Positions 25,046 through 38,054 are shown, counted from the stretch's first letter. The stretch: 64,000 nucleotides of DNA from Apodemus sylvaticus (GCF_947179515.1 NC_067473.1:106030782-106094781), one strand, 5' to 3'. Program-made: numbers and translations. Notes: a model not told the origin generated them from the sequence alone.

Positions 25046-25875
25046 CAGTGTTTTGGGAAATTAAGAATGCAAATGTTATTTCTGTAAGTATGGTTAAGAC
25101 ATTTGACAACCAAATAACAGAAGGTATAAAATTAATTAATATTTAGCTTTTGTAAAATTATACTTCAAGATGTCATGTTCAAATTTTAAGTTGGAATACT
25201 GGATTTGTAGATTATTAGTCTCATATTTTAACCAGATTAATCTAGGAGAAGTTCAGCAAGAACAAAGTATAGGCAGAAAGCCTCATTCTAGGTGCCAACT
25301 TGTTTATCTGTAAACTGATGGTAATTGTCATAATTTTAATCTAACATATAAATATTTTGACCTGTTGAATTAATATTTTCATATCTTCATATATTAATAT
25401 TTTCTTCTGTATGTAATCAGTACCCTGACACGATCTGAATCTTGGATTTTTATCCTGTAAAGTTATTTCAGAAAAATATTATAGTATTTATTATATAATA
25501 TTATTAGGATTATGGAGTTTTTTATGGATCAAATACAATATTTTGTTTCTGTTAAGTAAATGGAGTAATTTGATATTCTTTAATTTTAGATAATTCATAA
25601 TCTTCCTTAATTTCTTCTCTAATTCTTTTAAACTGTTTCATCTTACTCTAAAGTTTTTAACTATTGAAATGAATATAATTGAGACTTTTTTAAATATATA
25701 TTAACATAAATATTCATGGCCACAAGTTTACCAGGAAGTATTATTCATTATTCCTACAAATTTTAATGTATTTGACTTTGTTTCATGGTTTATTACAATT
25801 TATTTTTTGATCTTTTACTCTTTTGGTAACTGTTATTTGGGAATGCATTAAATGCCCCTCCATTTATGTTAAATG
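25046..25875. other. Unassigned AT-rich sequence
   Basis: Very AT-rich (near 25130-25830), no named feature. Confidence 0.5.
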
Positions 25876-26515
25876 TTATTTCCTCTCTCATACAATACAT
25901 GCCAACCACAGTTTCACTTTATTTCAGTCCTCTTAAGACAAAGCTCATCTCTCCTCCTTCCTATATCAATTGCCCATTCATTTCTTCTTCAAAAACAGCT
26001 AACCTCTAAAAGACAACAGCCAAATGAGACAAAACAAGATACAATAGGGAAACGCAAAAGACCTCACACCAAGAATGAACAAGGCAACCCTATAGGAGGA
26101 AAAGAGTCTCAAGAACAATCCCCAGACTCCTGTGTTTTGACCCTCCTTCAGGCACTCAAGGGTGGGACATGAGGGCAGCAGATCCATCTCCCATTCCTTG
26201 TTGCATGATGGTCACTAGCTGATTTGTGATGGCAACCCAAATTCATTGACTTTCTGTGTTGGAAGTATGTGCATATGTGCTTTATAGAATAAGACATCTG
26301 GATTTACTTGGGAAAAAGTCAGAATTTACTTGGGAAAAAAGCCCAGTTCTGTTAGTACATGCTCAAGAACATTAAGGTGACACACATAATGTATATACAA
26401 AGGCCCTGGTGCAGATCGATGCAGGATCCTTGCTTGCTGCTTCCATCTCTTTGAGTCCATGTGAGTTCTGCTTACTTGATCTGGTGGGCTGTGGTTTTCT
26501 ACTTACGTATAACTT
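25876..26515 (-). mobile_element. L1 (Lx-like) 3' UTR, antisense
   Basis: Antisense L1 3' UTR of a second type. It shows AAGACAAAGCTCATCTCTCC, GCAACCCTATAGGAGGAAAAGAGTC (a conserved block), then AAAGGCCCTGGTGCAGATC and the TTGATCTGGTGGGCTGTGG stretch. A 22-bp unit is duplicated in tandem at about 26298-26342 (two copies of a TTTACTTGGGAAAAA core). The 99-codon plus-strand frame here is an artefact of antisense reading. Confidence 0.55.
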
Positions 26516-26732
26516 TTCCAACATTCTCTGATGGAAAAATAATAATTAACACATGATCCAATTATTTTGAAATTATTGAGAATAACATTATAGTGTTTTC
26601 AAGCCCTTATAAACTTTAGGGATGAACAGTCTCCTTCTACCTGTTACTGATTACAACATATAAAAAGAGACAATTGTAACTTTTTATATTATTACATTGA
26701 ATTTCTTCATTCAAAAGATTTAGTTTATTTAT

Positions 26733-26869
26733 TATTTTATTTTTGAGACAGCAATTCAGGATAGCCCTTGCTATCCTGCTCTGTAGATCAGGCTGGCCTT
26801 GAACCCAGAGATCATCCTGCCTCTGATTACCAATTGCTGGGATTAAACATATGCACTACCACTGCCAGG
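26733..26869 (-). mobile_element. B1 SINE (antisense, diverged)
   Basis: TTTTTGAGACAGC at the tail side, CTGTAGATCAGGCTGGCCTTGAACCC in the middle and CTGGGATTAAACATATGCACTACC ... TGCCAGG at the 5' end. The B-box CpG has decayed (TTGAACC). A small insertion/duplication (ATAGCCCTTGCTATCCTG) interrupts the left part. Confidence 0.85.
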
Positions 26870-26877
26870 ACAAGGAA

Positions 26878-26990
26878 GCAAGAGTGAGTTGATTGGGGAA
26901 CAGTGGGAAGGGAGATTGGTTATAGGATTCTTTTTGAGGAGAGGAACAACATTTGAAATGTAAATAAAGAATATATCTAATTAAAATAAG
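26878..26990 (+). mobile_element. L1 3' terminal fragment (sense)
   Basis: GGGAACAGTGGGAAGGGAGATTGG followed by AACATTTGAAATGTAAATAAAG and AATATATCTAATTAAAAT is the sense L1 3' terminus. Only about 110 bp remain. It lies immediately beside an antisense B1. Confidence 0.65.
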
Positions 26991-27047
26991 AGAGAGAGGA
27001 AAAAAATTTGGTTTCATATTGTTTTAAGAACTTGGTCACAGGAAAAA

Positions 27048-27390
27048 CTTGGGACTCTCAGAGTTTCAATCACCAACCAAAGAAAATAGATTTGCTGAAC
27101 CTAGGCCTCCATGTACATATGTAGCAGTAGTGTAGCTTAGTATTCTTGTGGGTTCTAAGCAACTGGAACAGGTCTTATTCCAGAATCTGTTGCCTGTAAG
27201 TGAAATATGTTCTTTCATCTGGGCTGCCTTATGTCACTTCAATGGGAGAAGAATCGCCTAGCCTCATAGAGCCTTGAAGTGCCAGGATTTGGGGCCTCCA
27301 CCTGCTCACAGGGGAGAGAGGATGAGGGAAGGATTGTGGGAGTCGCTGAGCAGGATGTAAAGTGAATAAGTTAAAAACTCTGCTCCTGGG
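27048..27390 (+). mobile_element. Old L1 3' UTR (sense)
   Basis: The order CTAGGCCTCCATGTACATATGTAGCAG, TCTTGTGGGTTCTAAGCAACTGG, CCTTGAAGTGCCAGGATTTGGGG, CTCCACCTGCTCACAGGGGAGAGAGG and the terminal ATGTAAAGTGAATAAG matches an old rodent L1 3' UTR that ends in AAAGTGAATAAATAAA-like sequence. Much eroded. Confidence 0.55.
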
Positions 27391-29179
27391 CACATAAACA
27401 TTTAGGAACGCTCAGTGATCTTGATGTCTTGACTTTATTGAGAAAAAAACATTTCCTTTTAATGATAATAAGTAGACTGTGAAATCACATCTGGTATCTT
27501 AAATATAGATAATTTATTTGTTATAATAATAGCAAATATTCTTTAGCTTTGTATAATATATTTATATGTATATATAAAAATAATATATATGTATATATTA
27601 TTTATCACAGTAAAACTTCAAGTAACAGAACTCTACTTGATGAACACTATGGTGGGAGTTCAAGTACATATTCTATGCTCATACTTGTTCTATAGTGTAT
27701 AGGGTCAGATGCTTCCATGAATTTCACACTACATTTTGCATTTTGTTTGTTAGGTATGGTATTAGACACAGTATATATTATATTATATATATTATATCCT
27801 TACTATGTAGTGTTGTTGAGTCTCAAACACATGATCCTATGGCCTCAAACTGCAAATGGTGAGATAATAAGCTAGTATCTTTAAAATTAATGTCTTTTAT
27901 AAAGCTCTAGTTGTGAAGGAATCTTAAAGTTAATGTAATATATAGCCTTTAAATTATGTTTTTAAATATTTTTGTTATGATTAACATCTTGGATCACATT
28001 CATATTTCCTTCTGACATTTATTTCTATTCAGGCAGCTGGCATGATTTATCATTTTACTGCTCAGGTATTTAGTCCAAAGGTCAGCCTTACCATGCAGGG
28101 GAATGTTTGTTTAATATAAAAGGTATTTTAATCAAGGGGTCTTTTCTCATTACCTCATCAAAATAGATGCAGAATATATTTTAGATCATGTTGTATGCAG
28201 TAGGATATTTGTTCCTTTCATTTTCTTATTAGATATGAAATATATATTTTCTCCTATCTTTGTTTTACTGATTAAGAATTTCATGTAATTTGTCTCTTGA
28301 TTAAAAATAGATAACAATAAATTCCTTCTTGTAAATATATTCTCTTGGAAATCATATAGAAATATTTTAATTTCTTGCATGTAAGGGTTTAAACAAATTT
28401 GGGTATCCTTAATTCATCATTCCTTAAAATACTTGAATAAACATCAATGTCCTTTCTTACCTGAGTAGCACATATGCAGATATTAGCTTTCTTCATGTTC
28501 TGCATTTGATATTGATTTCTGTATTCTTTTGTTGACTATTTCCTCAAAATCTTTTGATTCTGGTTATCTCAATGTTATAGGTTTTGTTCAATAATCTTTC
28601 TTTTACAATGTCAAAACTGCCATTCAAATCATATCTACATTAGATATTGTGATATTTGTCAAAAAGTTTTGTTGGAATCTACTTAAATGTACTTTATATC
28701 TTATGTAATATAGCTTTCTACCATCTTAAAAATAGAATTGAGTGATTTTGTTTCAATAATTGTATAAAGCTTGCTTAAACTTGATGTCATCTTGTATTGA
28801 TTTTTTATTCTCAACATGAATCATAATTTTCTGTCTATATGAGGTAATATTTGAGTGAATTTCAAATATGTATATGTTATATTGTTGTATCCTGCTTAAT
28901 CTGTATTTCTATAAAATCATTGAACTTGACTCTACTGTGTAGTTAAATCACTTAGAAAGGCAACATTCATTTTTCAAGGGTTTTAATTTTGAAGTAGACC
29001 AGGGCTACCTCTACCCTACTGCTTTTTTATTTTTATTATCATTATTACTCTACCTAATGCTTAATGGCTTACAAGGCAGTCTCTTCTGGCTAGAGGACAG
29101 GCTGCAATTTTTTTCCCTACCTAAGATATCTCCTTTGTTCTTGGAGGGGCTAATTCTAAAAGGGAGTGAGTGAAAAAGA
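27391..29179. other. Unassigned very AT-rich sequence
   Basis: About 1.8 kb without a named feature. AT-only patches occur at 27545-27602 and 27768-27800. Confidence 0.5.
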
Positions 29180-29189
29180 AATATATATA

Positions 29190-29256
<67 letters not shown>

Positions 29257-29257
29257 A
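29180..29257. repeat. (TA)n(TG)n microsatellite
   Basis: About 56 bp of TA interrupted by one TGTG, then about 20 bp of TG. Such TA runs are prone to cruciform extrusion and length change. Confidence 0.97.
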
Positions 29258-31355
29258 TTTATAACATAATGTTTACATATTAAAACTGTCCTTACTGATT
29301 TGAGTGGTTTAATTATGTGAAATTCCAAAAGATTGTATATTACTTCATTCCATCAAAACCATAAATAAAAGTCTCAAGTTTTTATTAAAAAGAACACCTC
29401 AGAGATTTTTCAAATTTTCACAATTGACAGTCTAAATGTGGTTTTCCTAAAGCAAATAAAGAACACATTTTATTCCCATGTCTTATAAATAATATATTTA
29501 ATTATTCAAAAAAACAAATGTTGAGATACAATATCTAAATTGGCATATACGTCTCTAATTTCTCAAATAATTATGCAAATATCTATATTACCCAGAGGAA
29601 AATAAAGAATCGTACAAAGAATCAGCTTTTTTACATACTTAATATTCTTTACTATTAATATTCTTTAAAATATAGATGACAATACAACAAAATATTTTGA
29701 AACAGAACAATATTTGTGTTTTGAAATGAACACAGAGAACTATTTGTTAGTCATGTTGCTTGTGCTTTTAGATGTGAAAGGTTGCAGTGGTTAACTGAGC
29801 CCACTTTGACCATTACTCCTGAGTATATTAGGGAGGATAACTTTCCAGTTTTATTTTGCACTTCTCTGACTTGTGCAGATCATAATTTCCCAATGTATCA
29901 TAGAAAGTGCAGTGAGAATCAGCTCCTCCATCAGAATCTGATCTAGATGAGAAGTTCATGAGCTGATGGTATAAACTAATACGATTTTATGGTCTTTGGA
30001 ACATTAGCCTATTTTCTACATGTGAATCATTAGAAAACAGAGGTGGCAGATTGTGAAGGAACATTAGTTTGATAGACTCCAAGATACCTGATAATCTGAT
30101 ATTGGCACATATATGGGTTGCTCCCACGTGAAATCAGAGCTCAACTACTAAAACACTAGACAATATGATACAGACAGGTGTTTGCTCTGTACTTGTGTAC
30201 TGGCATATGTTTGTCTAAACACTCAGTCCTGGAACCAAAGAGCCTGAATCAATCACAAAGTAGTCTAACTTCTGAGTTCTTGTCAAGGGAGCAGCAACAA
30301 CAACAACAGGACTCTTGGAAATTCCAAAACACCGAATATGTGACCATCATAAAAGATACCAAGTCAAGAATTAGGACTGTGCAATATCTAGAAATATATT
30401 CTTTGAAAGTAGATTTTTTTTCCAAAGGCTTAGAAAGTTTCTTGATATGTATCTGATTGCCAACATTGTCTTTCATCATTAATGGACCTTCTGAAAATTT
30501 CCAACCTCCCAGTCTCTCTACTGCCTTTTATTGTGTTCTGGGAGCACTAATTATGTGGATATATTGAGACTTCCACATATGTTTCTTCAATTTAGGGAAA
30601 CTGTCATGCCCCAGCTAGTTTTGTAGTTCCTGTATTGCAGCTCTGAAACTCCCTCCAGTCAGTATGCCAGTAGATTCAGATCACTTGACTATCTTGTTTC
30701 TCTTCTTTCAGTGTCCTTTGACATTTACTGCCTAATATTCATTGTCTAAAAACCATCTCTACACACATTGCCTTCTGTTTCTTGCATTCGTCTTTGCTTT
30801 TCCTTTGTTGTTGTCTCAGGTTTTAAGAAAGGCAAGAAGACTTAGTCCACATTAGTTGGTCTTGGGCCCAGATGGAAATTTAAAGCCATACATTTGATTT
30901 CATATAAAAAATAGTTCTTCATAGCTGGATCAAATAGGATAACAGTATCCTTTCACTTTTCCTGACGTGAGAGAAAAGAAGTGCTTTTTTTTTTTTTTTA
31001 TTTCCTTTGAATGTGAAGTCTTTTCAGAGCCATGGGATAGAATAGCTATCCATGCACTATTTCTACTTTGCTTGGGGGAATGGAGTACGTATCTCAAATG
31101 AACATCATGCACGCTCATTTAAGTGACCAAGAACTCAGATACATTTTGGCTCTCTCAGCCTCTAGTAAATGAATACTTTCAATACAAAATTCCAAACGTT
31201 TACAGCTCTCCCTTTTAGGATTTTTCCTCATTTTATGTAAAGATATTTTATTTAAATAAATATATCCTCCATTTATCCAGTAGTTAAGAGACAGAAAAAT
31301 GGGTAGTTTGATTACTATTAATATATTTATTACTGTTATTATTATTATTATGAAG
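29258..31355. other. Unassigned sequence
   Basis: About 2.1 kb without a named feature. A small (CAA)4 tract lies near 30294-30308. The 92-codon plus and 76-codon minus frames that overlap there owe their Gln and Cys runs to it. Confidence 0.5.
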
Positions 31356-31632
31356 ACCGTATATGTATAGGATGTGTGTGCAAGTATGTGGTTGTGCATA
31401 TGTGCATGTGTATTTTGAGTGTGCATTTGCATGTGTATGTGAGTGTGCATGTGTGTATGTGTTTGTGAGAGTGTGTGAGTGCATGTGCATGTGCCTATGA
31501 GCATGCATGTTAATGTGTGTGTGCATATGTTGCTCAGGTGAGAGGACATCTTTGATGAGTTTGCTCTCTTTCTCTTACTTAAGATATAAGAATGGACCCC
31601 AAGCCTTCTAAACACTTTACCTGCTGAGACGA
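31356..31632 (-). mobile_element. B3-like SINE with expanded TG-rich tail
   Basis: The right part (about 31536-31632) is the antisense of a tRNA-derived rodent SINE: AGGTGAGAGGACATCTTTGATGAG, TTGCTCTCTTTCTC, CAAGCCTTC and ACTTTACCTGCTGAGAC. The left part (31356-31535) is about 180 bp of TGTG/TGCATG repeats, that is, the element's CA-rich tail read in reverse. The 166-codon His/Thr-rich minus-strand frame is produced by this tail. Confidence 0.6.
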
Positions 31633-31807
31633 ATAGTTAATTTTTTTTATTTGATTTGTTGTTTCTGTTTCTTTAATTCCCTTGCTTTACATTGATTGTG
31701 AACATGGTACTTTCTTTGAATATAGTCTATGGAGATTGCATAAATTGCTGAAAATATTAAATCTTTGGGACACATATATGATAAGAAAATTCACTACTGA
31801 GAAATAT

Positions 31808-32092
31808 GTTAAAGTGGATATTAATTAGCCCAGAAGCCCTGAATACCCAAGGCACAAATTGCATAACAAATGACTCCCATGAAGAAGTATGGAGAGGGTC
31901 CTGATCCTGGAAAGGATTGATCTAGCATGGGAAGGGAATATAAGGACAGAGGAAAAGAAGGGAGGTGATTGGAGAAGGGATGGAGAAAAGAAGGTTTATG
32001 GGACATATGGGGAGGGGGGATCCGGGAAAGGGGAAATCATTTGGAATGTAAACAAAGAATATAGAAAATAAAAATATTTAAAAAAATTTCCA
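31808..32092 (+). mobile_element. L1 3' end (sense)
   Basis: It starts with the last ORF2 codons and stop region (GATATTAATTAGCCCAGAAGC), followed by a short 3' UTR: GGGTCCTGATCCTGGAAAGG, the GAAGGTTTATGGGACATATGGGGAGG purine block, and the terminal GGGGAAATCATTTGGAATGTAAAC with an A-rich tail. 5'-truncated. Confidence 0.8.
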
Positions 32093-32604
32093 AGAATTTT
32101 CCACATAAAGTTGTAATGATCTCACAGAAAATAACAGTGCTTCCACACAGTTAATTTTCAGACATTATTACTTTGAAGAGCATGGAATGGAGGGGAAATA
32201 GAGAATGGTCAGAGTGAAATCATAGAGACAGAAATAAGCATGGCAAAGGTATGTGTGAACAACACAAAACAGAACCTGTGGATGATGCTTTCCTTATATA
32301 AAGGTGGAAGGTGACACTTAACAGGACTTGGCCTGTTTAAAACAAAAGCAAAATAACAGGAAAATCAAGACTGTGAAATCAAATTATTCAGATTCCAATG
32401 CTTTCAGGATCTGAAGCAGCTTAGTTAGTACAATTAACTGATTGAACTCAATATAATCCTTTTTCTTCTTTTATCCTGACTTGGAAACAAAATTTAATGG
32501 CCTTGCTACTTATCATGTTTGTCAACTTGTACTTCATATACTTCAAAAATGTCTGTGATTCTAACATAATTCTCTCAAAAAACTATCCTGGAAAATTATA
32601 AAAT
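32093..32604. other. Unassigned sequence
   Basis: No named feature seen. Confidence 0.5.
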
Positions 32605-33592
32605 TACTAGGAAAAGATAGATATTTAAGAAAACAAGTAATCAGATGAAATAATTTGGACCTGGGTGGGAAAGCAGAAGGGCAGTGAGGAGGCAGAGGGG
32701 AGAAGGGAACCTAATCTGGTACTGGGTGAGGGAAAAAGACTGAAGCCCTGAGGGCCAGCAGAAAGAATGGAATCAAGCAACCTCAGGAGATAGGAGATGG
32801 GGGGGGGGCACATCCTCCTGAATGCACCAGAAACCTGGGAGGTGAGACTCTCAGGACTCAAAGGGAGGGACCTTAGATAAAATGCTAAACAGTAGTGATA
32901 GGTAACTTATAAAGCCTACCTCCAGCAGGAAGACAGGTCTTCAAATGTGGGAGAGGGGAGCCAGCAGTCACAATTCTCATCCATAATTGTTCCTGTCTGA
33001 AAGAATTACAGACATGGAAATGGAAAAGAGACTGAGGAACAGAAGGTCCAGCGACTGGTCGAAAGTGGGATTCAGCTCAAGGGGAGGTCCCAGTCCCTGA
33101 CACTATTACTGCCACTCACAGAAAGGAATGTAACATGACTGTACTCCAAAAGTCCTATCAAGCAGCTGAAAGAGTGACATGCACATAGTTGCGCCCAACC
33201 AATGGACAAAAGCAGCTGACCCCTATTGTTGAATTAGGGAAGACAGAAATAAGCCAAGTTAATTAATTGAGTCTAGCAGTCTCAATTAATCTGGACTCCT
33301 AGATTTCTCATACACTGGACCACCAAACAGGCAACATATACCACCTGATATAAGGCCCCCAACACACATGCAGTAGAGGACTGCTGGGTCTATGTTCATT
33401 CAGAGATTATGCACATAACCCTCAAGAGACTTGTGGCCCCAGGGAGTTTAGAGGTCAGGTGGGGTGGGGGTGGGGACATCCACGTGGAGATAGGAGGTGG
33501 GGAGGATTTATAGGATGTGGAACAATCAGAAGGTGGACAGGGGTGGAGGAGTAATAAAATATGGAGTGTAAAAAAAAAAATTTTTTTAAAAA
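32605..33592 (+). mobile_element. Long L1 3' UTR (sense)
   Basis: Nearly 1 kb of sense L1 3' UTR. A purine-rich part (32640-32880, including a G9 run near 32801-32809) is followed by GGAGGGACCTTAGATAAAATGC and GGGAGAGGGGAGCCAGCAGTCAC. Next come GAGGTCCCAGTCCCTGACACTATTA, CAACCAATGGACAAAAGCAGCTGACC, and CACCAAACAGGCAACATATACC. The CTCAAGAGACTTGTGGCCCC block follows, and the end is GGAGTGTAAAAAAAAAA. The first half is the sense counterpart of the antisense 3' UTR at 55197-55940, so the two copies can be aligned inside the window. ORF2 is absent. Confidence 0.85.
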
Positions 33593-33704
33593 AAGAATGT
33601 TTAAAATTAACCAAGGCTTTACATGAGCAAATTCCCTATGAAATCAAAACTTAAAGGATTTTTTGCCATGGAAGTACTAAGTAACTGGTTGACTACATCT
33701 AAAG

Positions 33705-34045
33705 GTTTGTACATGCCTGATGCAGGGAGTGGCACTATTATAAGGTGTAGCCCTTTTGGGGCAAGTATGACCTTGTTGGGGTAAGTGTGCCACTGTCAGT
33801 GTGGGCTCTAAGACTCATCCTAGCTGCTTGGATGCCAATATTCTCCTAGCAACCTTCAGATGAATATGTAGAACTCTCAGCTCTTCCTGCACCATGCCTG
33901 CCTGGATGCCGCCATGTTCTCACCTTGATGATAATGGACTGAGCCTCTGAACCTGTAAGCCAGTCCCAATTAAATATTGTAGTTATACATAGAATTGCCT
34001 TGGTCATGGTATCTGTTCACAGAAGTAAAACCATAACTTAGAAAT
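33705..34045 (+). mobile_element. MaLR-like LTR (sense)
   Basis: Landmarks are GGGAGTGGCACTATTATAAGGTG, GACCTTGTTGGGGTAAGTGTG, GTAGAACTCTCAGCTCTTCC, CACCATGCCTGCCTGGATGCCGCCATG, GAACCTGTAAGCCAGTCCCAATTAAA and TTGCCTTGGTCATGGTATCTGTTCACAG. It ends with CATAACTTAGA where intact copies have AACTAAGACA. It is the sense counterpart of the 137-540 copy. An AATTAAA polyadenylation-like site lies at about 33967. Confidence 0.6.
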
Positions 34046-35509
34046 ACCTAATTTAATAATGACATTTTGTCAAAAGACTTAGAGTACTCTTCTTTTTCCT
34101 GGCATTACACCTCACTTTGATCTTTTACTCTCATCCAAAAAAGGAAATACTATTTTCATTTGTATTTAATTTATATGTATTTGACTTCTCAGGTTCTCAG
34201 TCTTTTGTTATTGACAACACTATTACCGTTATTTACATTCTCATCATTTGTTGCATTTTCTTCATATGCAAGAGTATATAGAATACTTTGTTAGAATAAT
34301 ATTTTAAATTTCAAAAGGACTAAAGAGAGTAATGAGGCCAGAAGAGAACCGAGTTTTTATGTTACAGACATTTCCCTTAAAACCTGTGAATTGCTAAATT
34401 CAGTTGTGTTCTGAAGAAACAGCCATGGAGGGAAGGGAATAGATTGGTTTTTGTACACACTAAGATTTTTTGGTCTTTGTTCTTGCAAAATGGATGCAGA
34501 ATAGTCATGAATGCATCACACTATATAAGGATACTTCTATAATCATCTCTCTTTTCATTTACATCTTTTGTCACCGAGACAGGAAAATATTTAAATGTTT
34601 GGCAGTGTTTAGCAGGTTAGCTCTCATGATGAACTCATTTTTATAGGCTTCACACAAAACAGAAAAAATGAAAAGAAATTGTAGGATTTGGGAGAGTAAT
34701 GTGGGTGGTTTTTGAAGGTAACACATATGAGTATATAATATACACAGAAAAGATATCTAGTACAGTGCTTGTAATGTTGGCAATTACAAGTTCCCGTCCT
34801 GCATATATATGCATTTATTTTTAGAAACATATAGTTCATTCTGGTATTATTGAAAATCATTTCTACTAAAAGTCTCTATTATTACTGAGAGAGTATAAGC
34901 CAAGATACAAAGAGCAAAAGACTACAGTGAGTTTTCAAAGAAACTTTTAGTAAAGATCTCCACCTATGCTATGAGTGTCCTTATAAACAACAACAACAAA
35001 AATCTGGGTGAAGGGTATTTAAAGAAGTGGAATCCAATATCACTTCTTAGTCCTTGAGTTTTATAATCTTCCTCACAAAATTGTTCCATTACTTATTTCT
35101 TAACAGAGTTTTAAACATTAAATCTTCTTTAAAATTTCTTTGCAAAATTACAGCTAAAATAAGTAGGTTTTAGAACTGGTGAAGTTATTGTGCTGAATTC
35201 AGACAATCCATAGCTGTCTCAGTATCAGATCAGTCACATAAAGATGAAAATAGCACCAATATTTCAACCATAAAAGAAGATTTGATTCCTTGCAATGAAA
35301 TAAGAAAACTTTTCATAAGCCATCACTTATTTTTACATGGATTCTGTTTCAATTGAACTCTTTGCTTTCTTAATGGGTTTATCTATTTTCTAACAGGTTA
35401 AACATACAGTAATTTTTTTGCTGCATAGTTTCAAATATAAGTTAATTCCTAATAATTTATTGCTAATTAATTAGTGAATTGTTCCACAATATATTTTAAA
35501 CTTATTACA
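34046..35509. other. Unassigned AT-rich sequence
   Basis: About 1.5 kb, no named feature. Confidence 0.5.
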
Positions 35510-35515
35510 TAGTAG

Positions 35516-35550
<35 letters not shown>

Positions 35551-35660
35551 GTATCCATTTGTCTATGTATCTATAAGCTATCTATCTTTTATCATCTACT
35601 CTACCTATATTCATTTATCATCTACTATATGTCTGTATGTCTAGCCATCTTTAAAGGGTT
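35510..35660. repeat. (ATCT)n tetranucleotide repeat
   Basis: A perfect ATCT run to about 35550, then imperfect TCTA/GTCT units to about 35660. Confidence 0.95.
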
Positions 35661-35689
35661 GTTTTTATAGAACCATACAAAATTTCCAT

Positions 35690-35868
35690 ACTTAGAACTA
35701 GTGAATTAGCTCAGTGTATAGAGTCACCTGCTATCATCCCTGATGGACTTATTTTGAGAGAATCTACTCTTACAAATATTCCCCTGACATCCACATAAAA
35801 GCACATGCTATCTGTCTGTCTGTCTGTCTGCCTGCATTTCTGTCTTTCTGTCTATCTATCTACATAAT
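35690..35868 (+). mobile_element. B3-like SINE with (CTGT)n tail
   Basis: ACTAGTGAATTAGCTCAGTG, CACCTGCTATCATCCCTGATGGAC and TTCCCCTGACATCCACATAAAAGCAC follow the tRNA-derived rodent SINE. The tail has become (CTGT)n/(CTAT)n at 35808-35863. The proximity of a second tetranucleotide repeat at 35510-35660 is notable. Confidence 0.55.
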
Positions 35869-38050
35869 GTAATAAAATTAAAAAATCTGTGCTGGCAATG
35901 CAAATGGATGAAGCTCATGTATCCTTCATTCCAAATATAGAGAAGTCATATTTGAGCCCTCTAATTAGTGACAGTTTCTCAATTTGCTTATTACCAGTTC
36001 CTTTAGATAGAAAAATCTAGATACTGTTGAGGTGTGATATCCACAAGATACTTTGCATGAGAACTAGTCATTGTTTATAATTTCATCCTACTTCATTTAA
36101 TGATATCACAAATTTTTAACTAATATAATCTTTGGAAAGCAAGAGTAGATATTCCTGTGCTAGAATGAGTAACATGTCATGATACCAGATTTTTGTGTAT
36201 GTTTGGGGAAATAAATAAATCACAGACATTTAACTTCCTCTCTAGAGCATACAAGTGTTTACCTCTCCTTAGCAGATGTATGAAACCAGAAATCTTTAAA
36301 ACTCACTTTAATGACAATATGCATATGACACAAAAGTCAGCACTTTTTACATTACCACCAAGTTGGTTCTTTATGAAAATGAACATTTCATTAAATATTC
36401 ATAACAGAATGTTAATTATTATGTTGCTATAGAGAACATCTGTATTCGAATATTTAGTGTTGTTAAACAGATACCAGAGACTGGATCATTTTTAAAAAGC
36501 AAATATTCAAGATCATGATGACATATTTCAAACCACTTTTATTATTTCAGGGTGGTGACATGGACACTGTAGTCTTCAGGGAGGAAATATAATATATTTC
36601 AATACCAGCATGAATTCATCCATGGCAATAGAGCTCTCATGATGCAAGCATCCTCCATCCCACCAAATATTTTTCATCTGAATCTATTGCTGTGAGAAAG
36701 ACACTTCCAACTTATACATTTTTAAGACAAATCTAGAATAATTTGGGCATCAAAGTAAATTCATATAGAATTACAACCTCTATATATTACTAAGCCATAA
36801 CAGCAAATAAATCCAATATGAGTGTATTTGGACAGCCATAAAAATAAGACAACAAAGAAAATAACATCTATGCAAAATTTATACATTTACCTATTGAAAG
36901 AGATTATGTACTTTCAACATAAAATGTTAAATACATTAGTACTGTCAGTTAAAACCTGAACTTCAGCAAAGACATTTTGTGAAATGAGATCTGAGAAATG
37001 TACTACACAACAATAATTAAAGTTCTGTGAAGTGAAAGAATTCTGAGTCCTGGAAGGATTATATGGCCTAGAGAAAATCTAGAAAATATGCCTTGAGATA
37101 AAATGTTACTAAGATATTGATGAGAAACTTTACAAAAAGTACGTTCTAGGTAGTCAGTACAGAAAGAAAGAAATAGCGACATGACACAGCTGCAGCTAGT
37201 GTCAGACACTTTCAGACAATTGTCCAATCTTAAGCATGAAAGAGTTTTGTACATGCAACCCTTGTAACTTAATTCCTTACCTCTGCACTTAGATTACTCC
37301 TGATTTTCTGGAATGGCCTCCATTATTTGTTAAGTGAAATTTCCTGGATTCATTGAATATCATATTTCATTCTGTCACAAAAAAAATCCTTTACTTCAAA
37401 AAAGCCTTAGAAATATCATATATAAAGACAAGTGACAAATAATGGATGATTAAGGAAAACAAAAACAAGAGGAATCCAGTACATTTGCCAAAATAATGAC
37501 ATACTTAGCTTCCACATACACTTTAGGAAAGGAGACTGAATATGTCCAAGAACACCTAGAGTTTATGGAAAAGTTTAAAACCACTGTAAGGAATGCACAA
37601 AACCTGCGCTATTTATGATTATATAGTAGTTAGATTTGTCAAAATTAATCAAGAGAAGCTATACACTCCTTATTTCAAAAAATACTATAAAGGAAAAAGA
37701 GAAATGGGAAGCAAAGAGGAAGAAAAATAAATCTGGAAATCATCTCATCCATTCAGAAGAACAGGCTCGTTAAAATCATAGAAAGCTAGTAGTCAAGTGA
37801 TGAAGACAATCTTCCACCTGACTCTCATTATGACAGGACTGAAGAGCAACAACTTGGATCACTGGTATGAGAAGCAACTGATAGGCTGATATCTCCAAAT
37901 GGAACTCTGCAGATACTCTTTCAATATACTATTAGTAGCCCATCAATCATAGAAACCCTCCCATTGTAAATATTCAACCTGCTCACAAGAATTATTAGAA
38001 AGTTACATCTTTCATTTTAGGTTCCTACTCTGAACATTCAGATGCACATT
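35869..38050. other. Unassigned AT-rich sequence
   Basis: About 2.2 kb without a named repeat or coding signal. The 79-codon plus (36193-36432) and 83-codon minus (37003-37254) frames have no motif. Confidence 0.5.
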
Positions 38051-38054
38051 ATAA

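Noticed and set aside
28455..28500. Possible U6 snRNA pseudogene (AGCACATATG-like stretch)
   Set aside because: Only about ten bases resemble U6; no stem-loop or further match.
31115..31615. 166-codon His/Thr-rich minus-strand frame
   Set aside because: Covers the TG-rich tail of an antisense SINE; repeat-derived.
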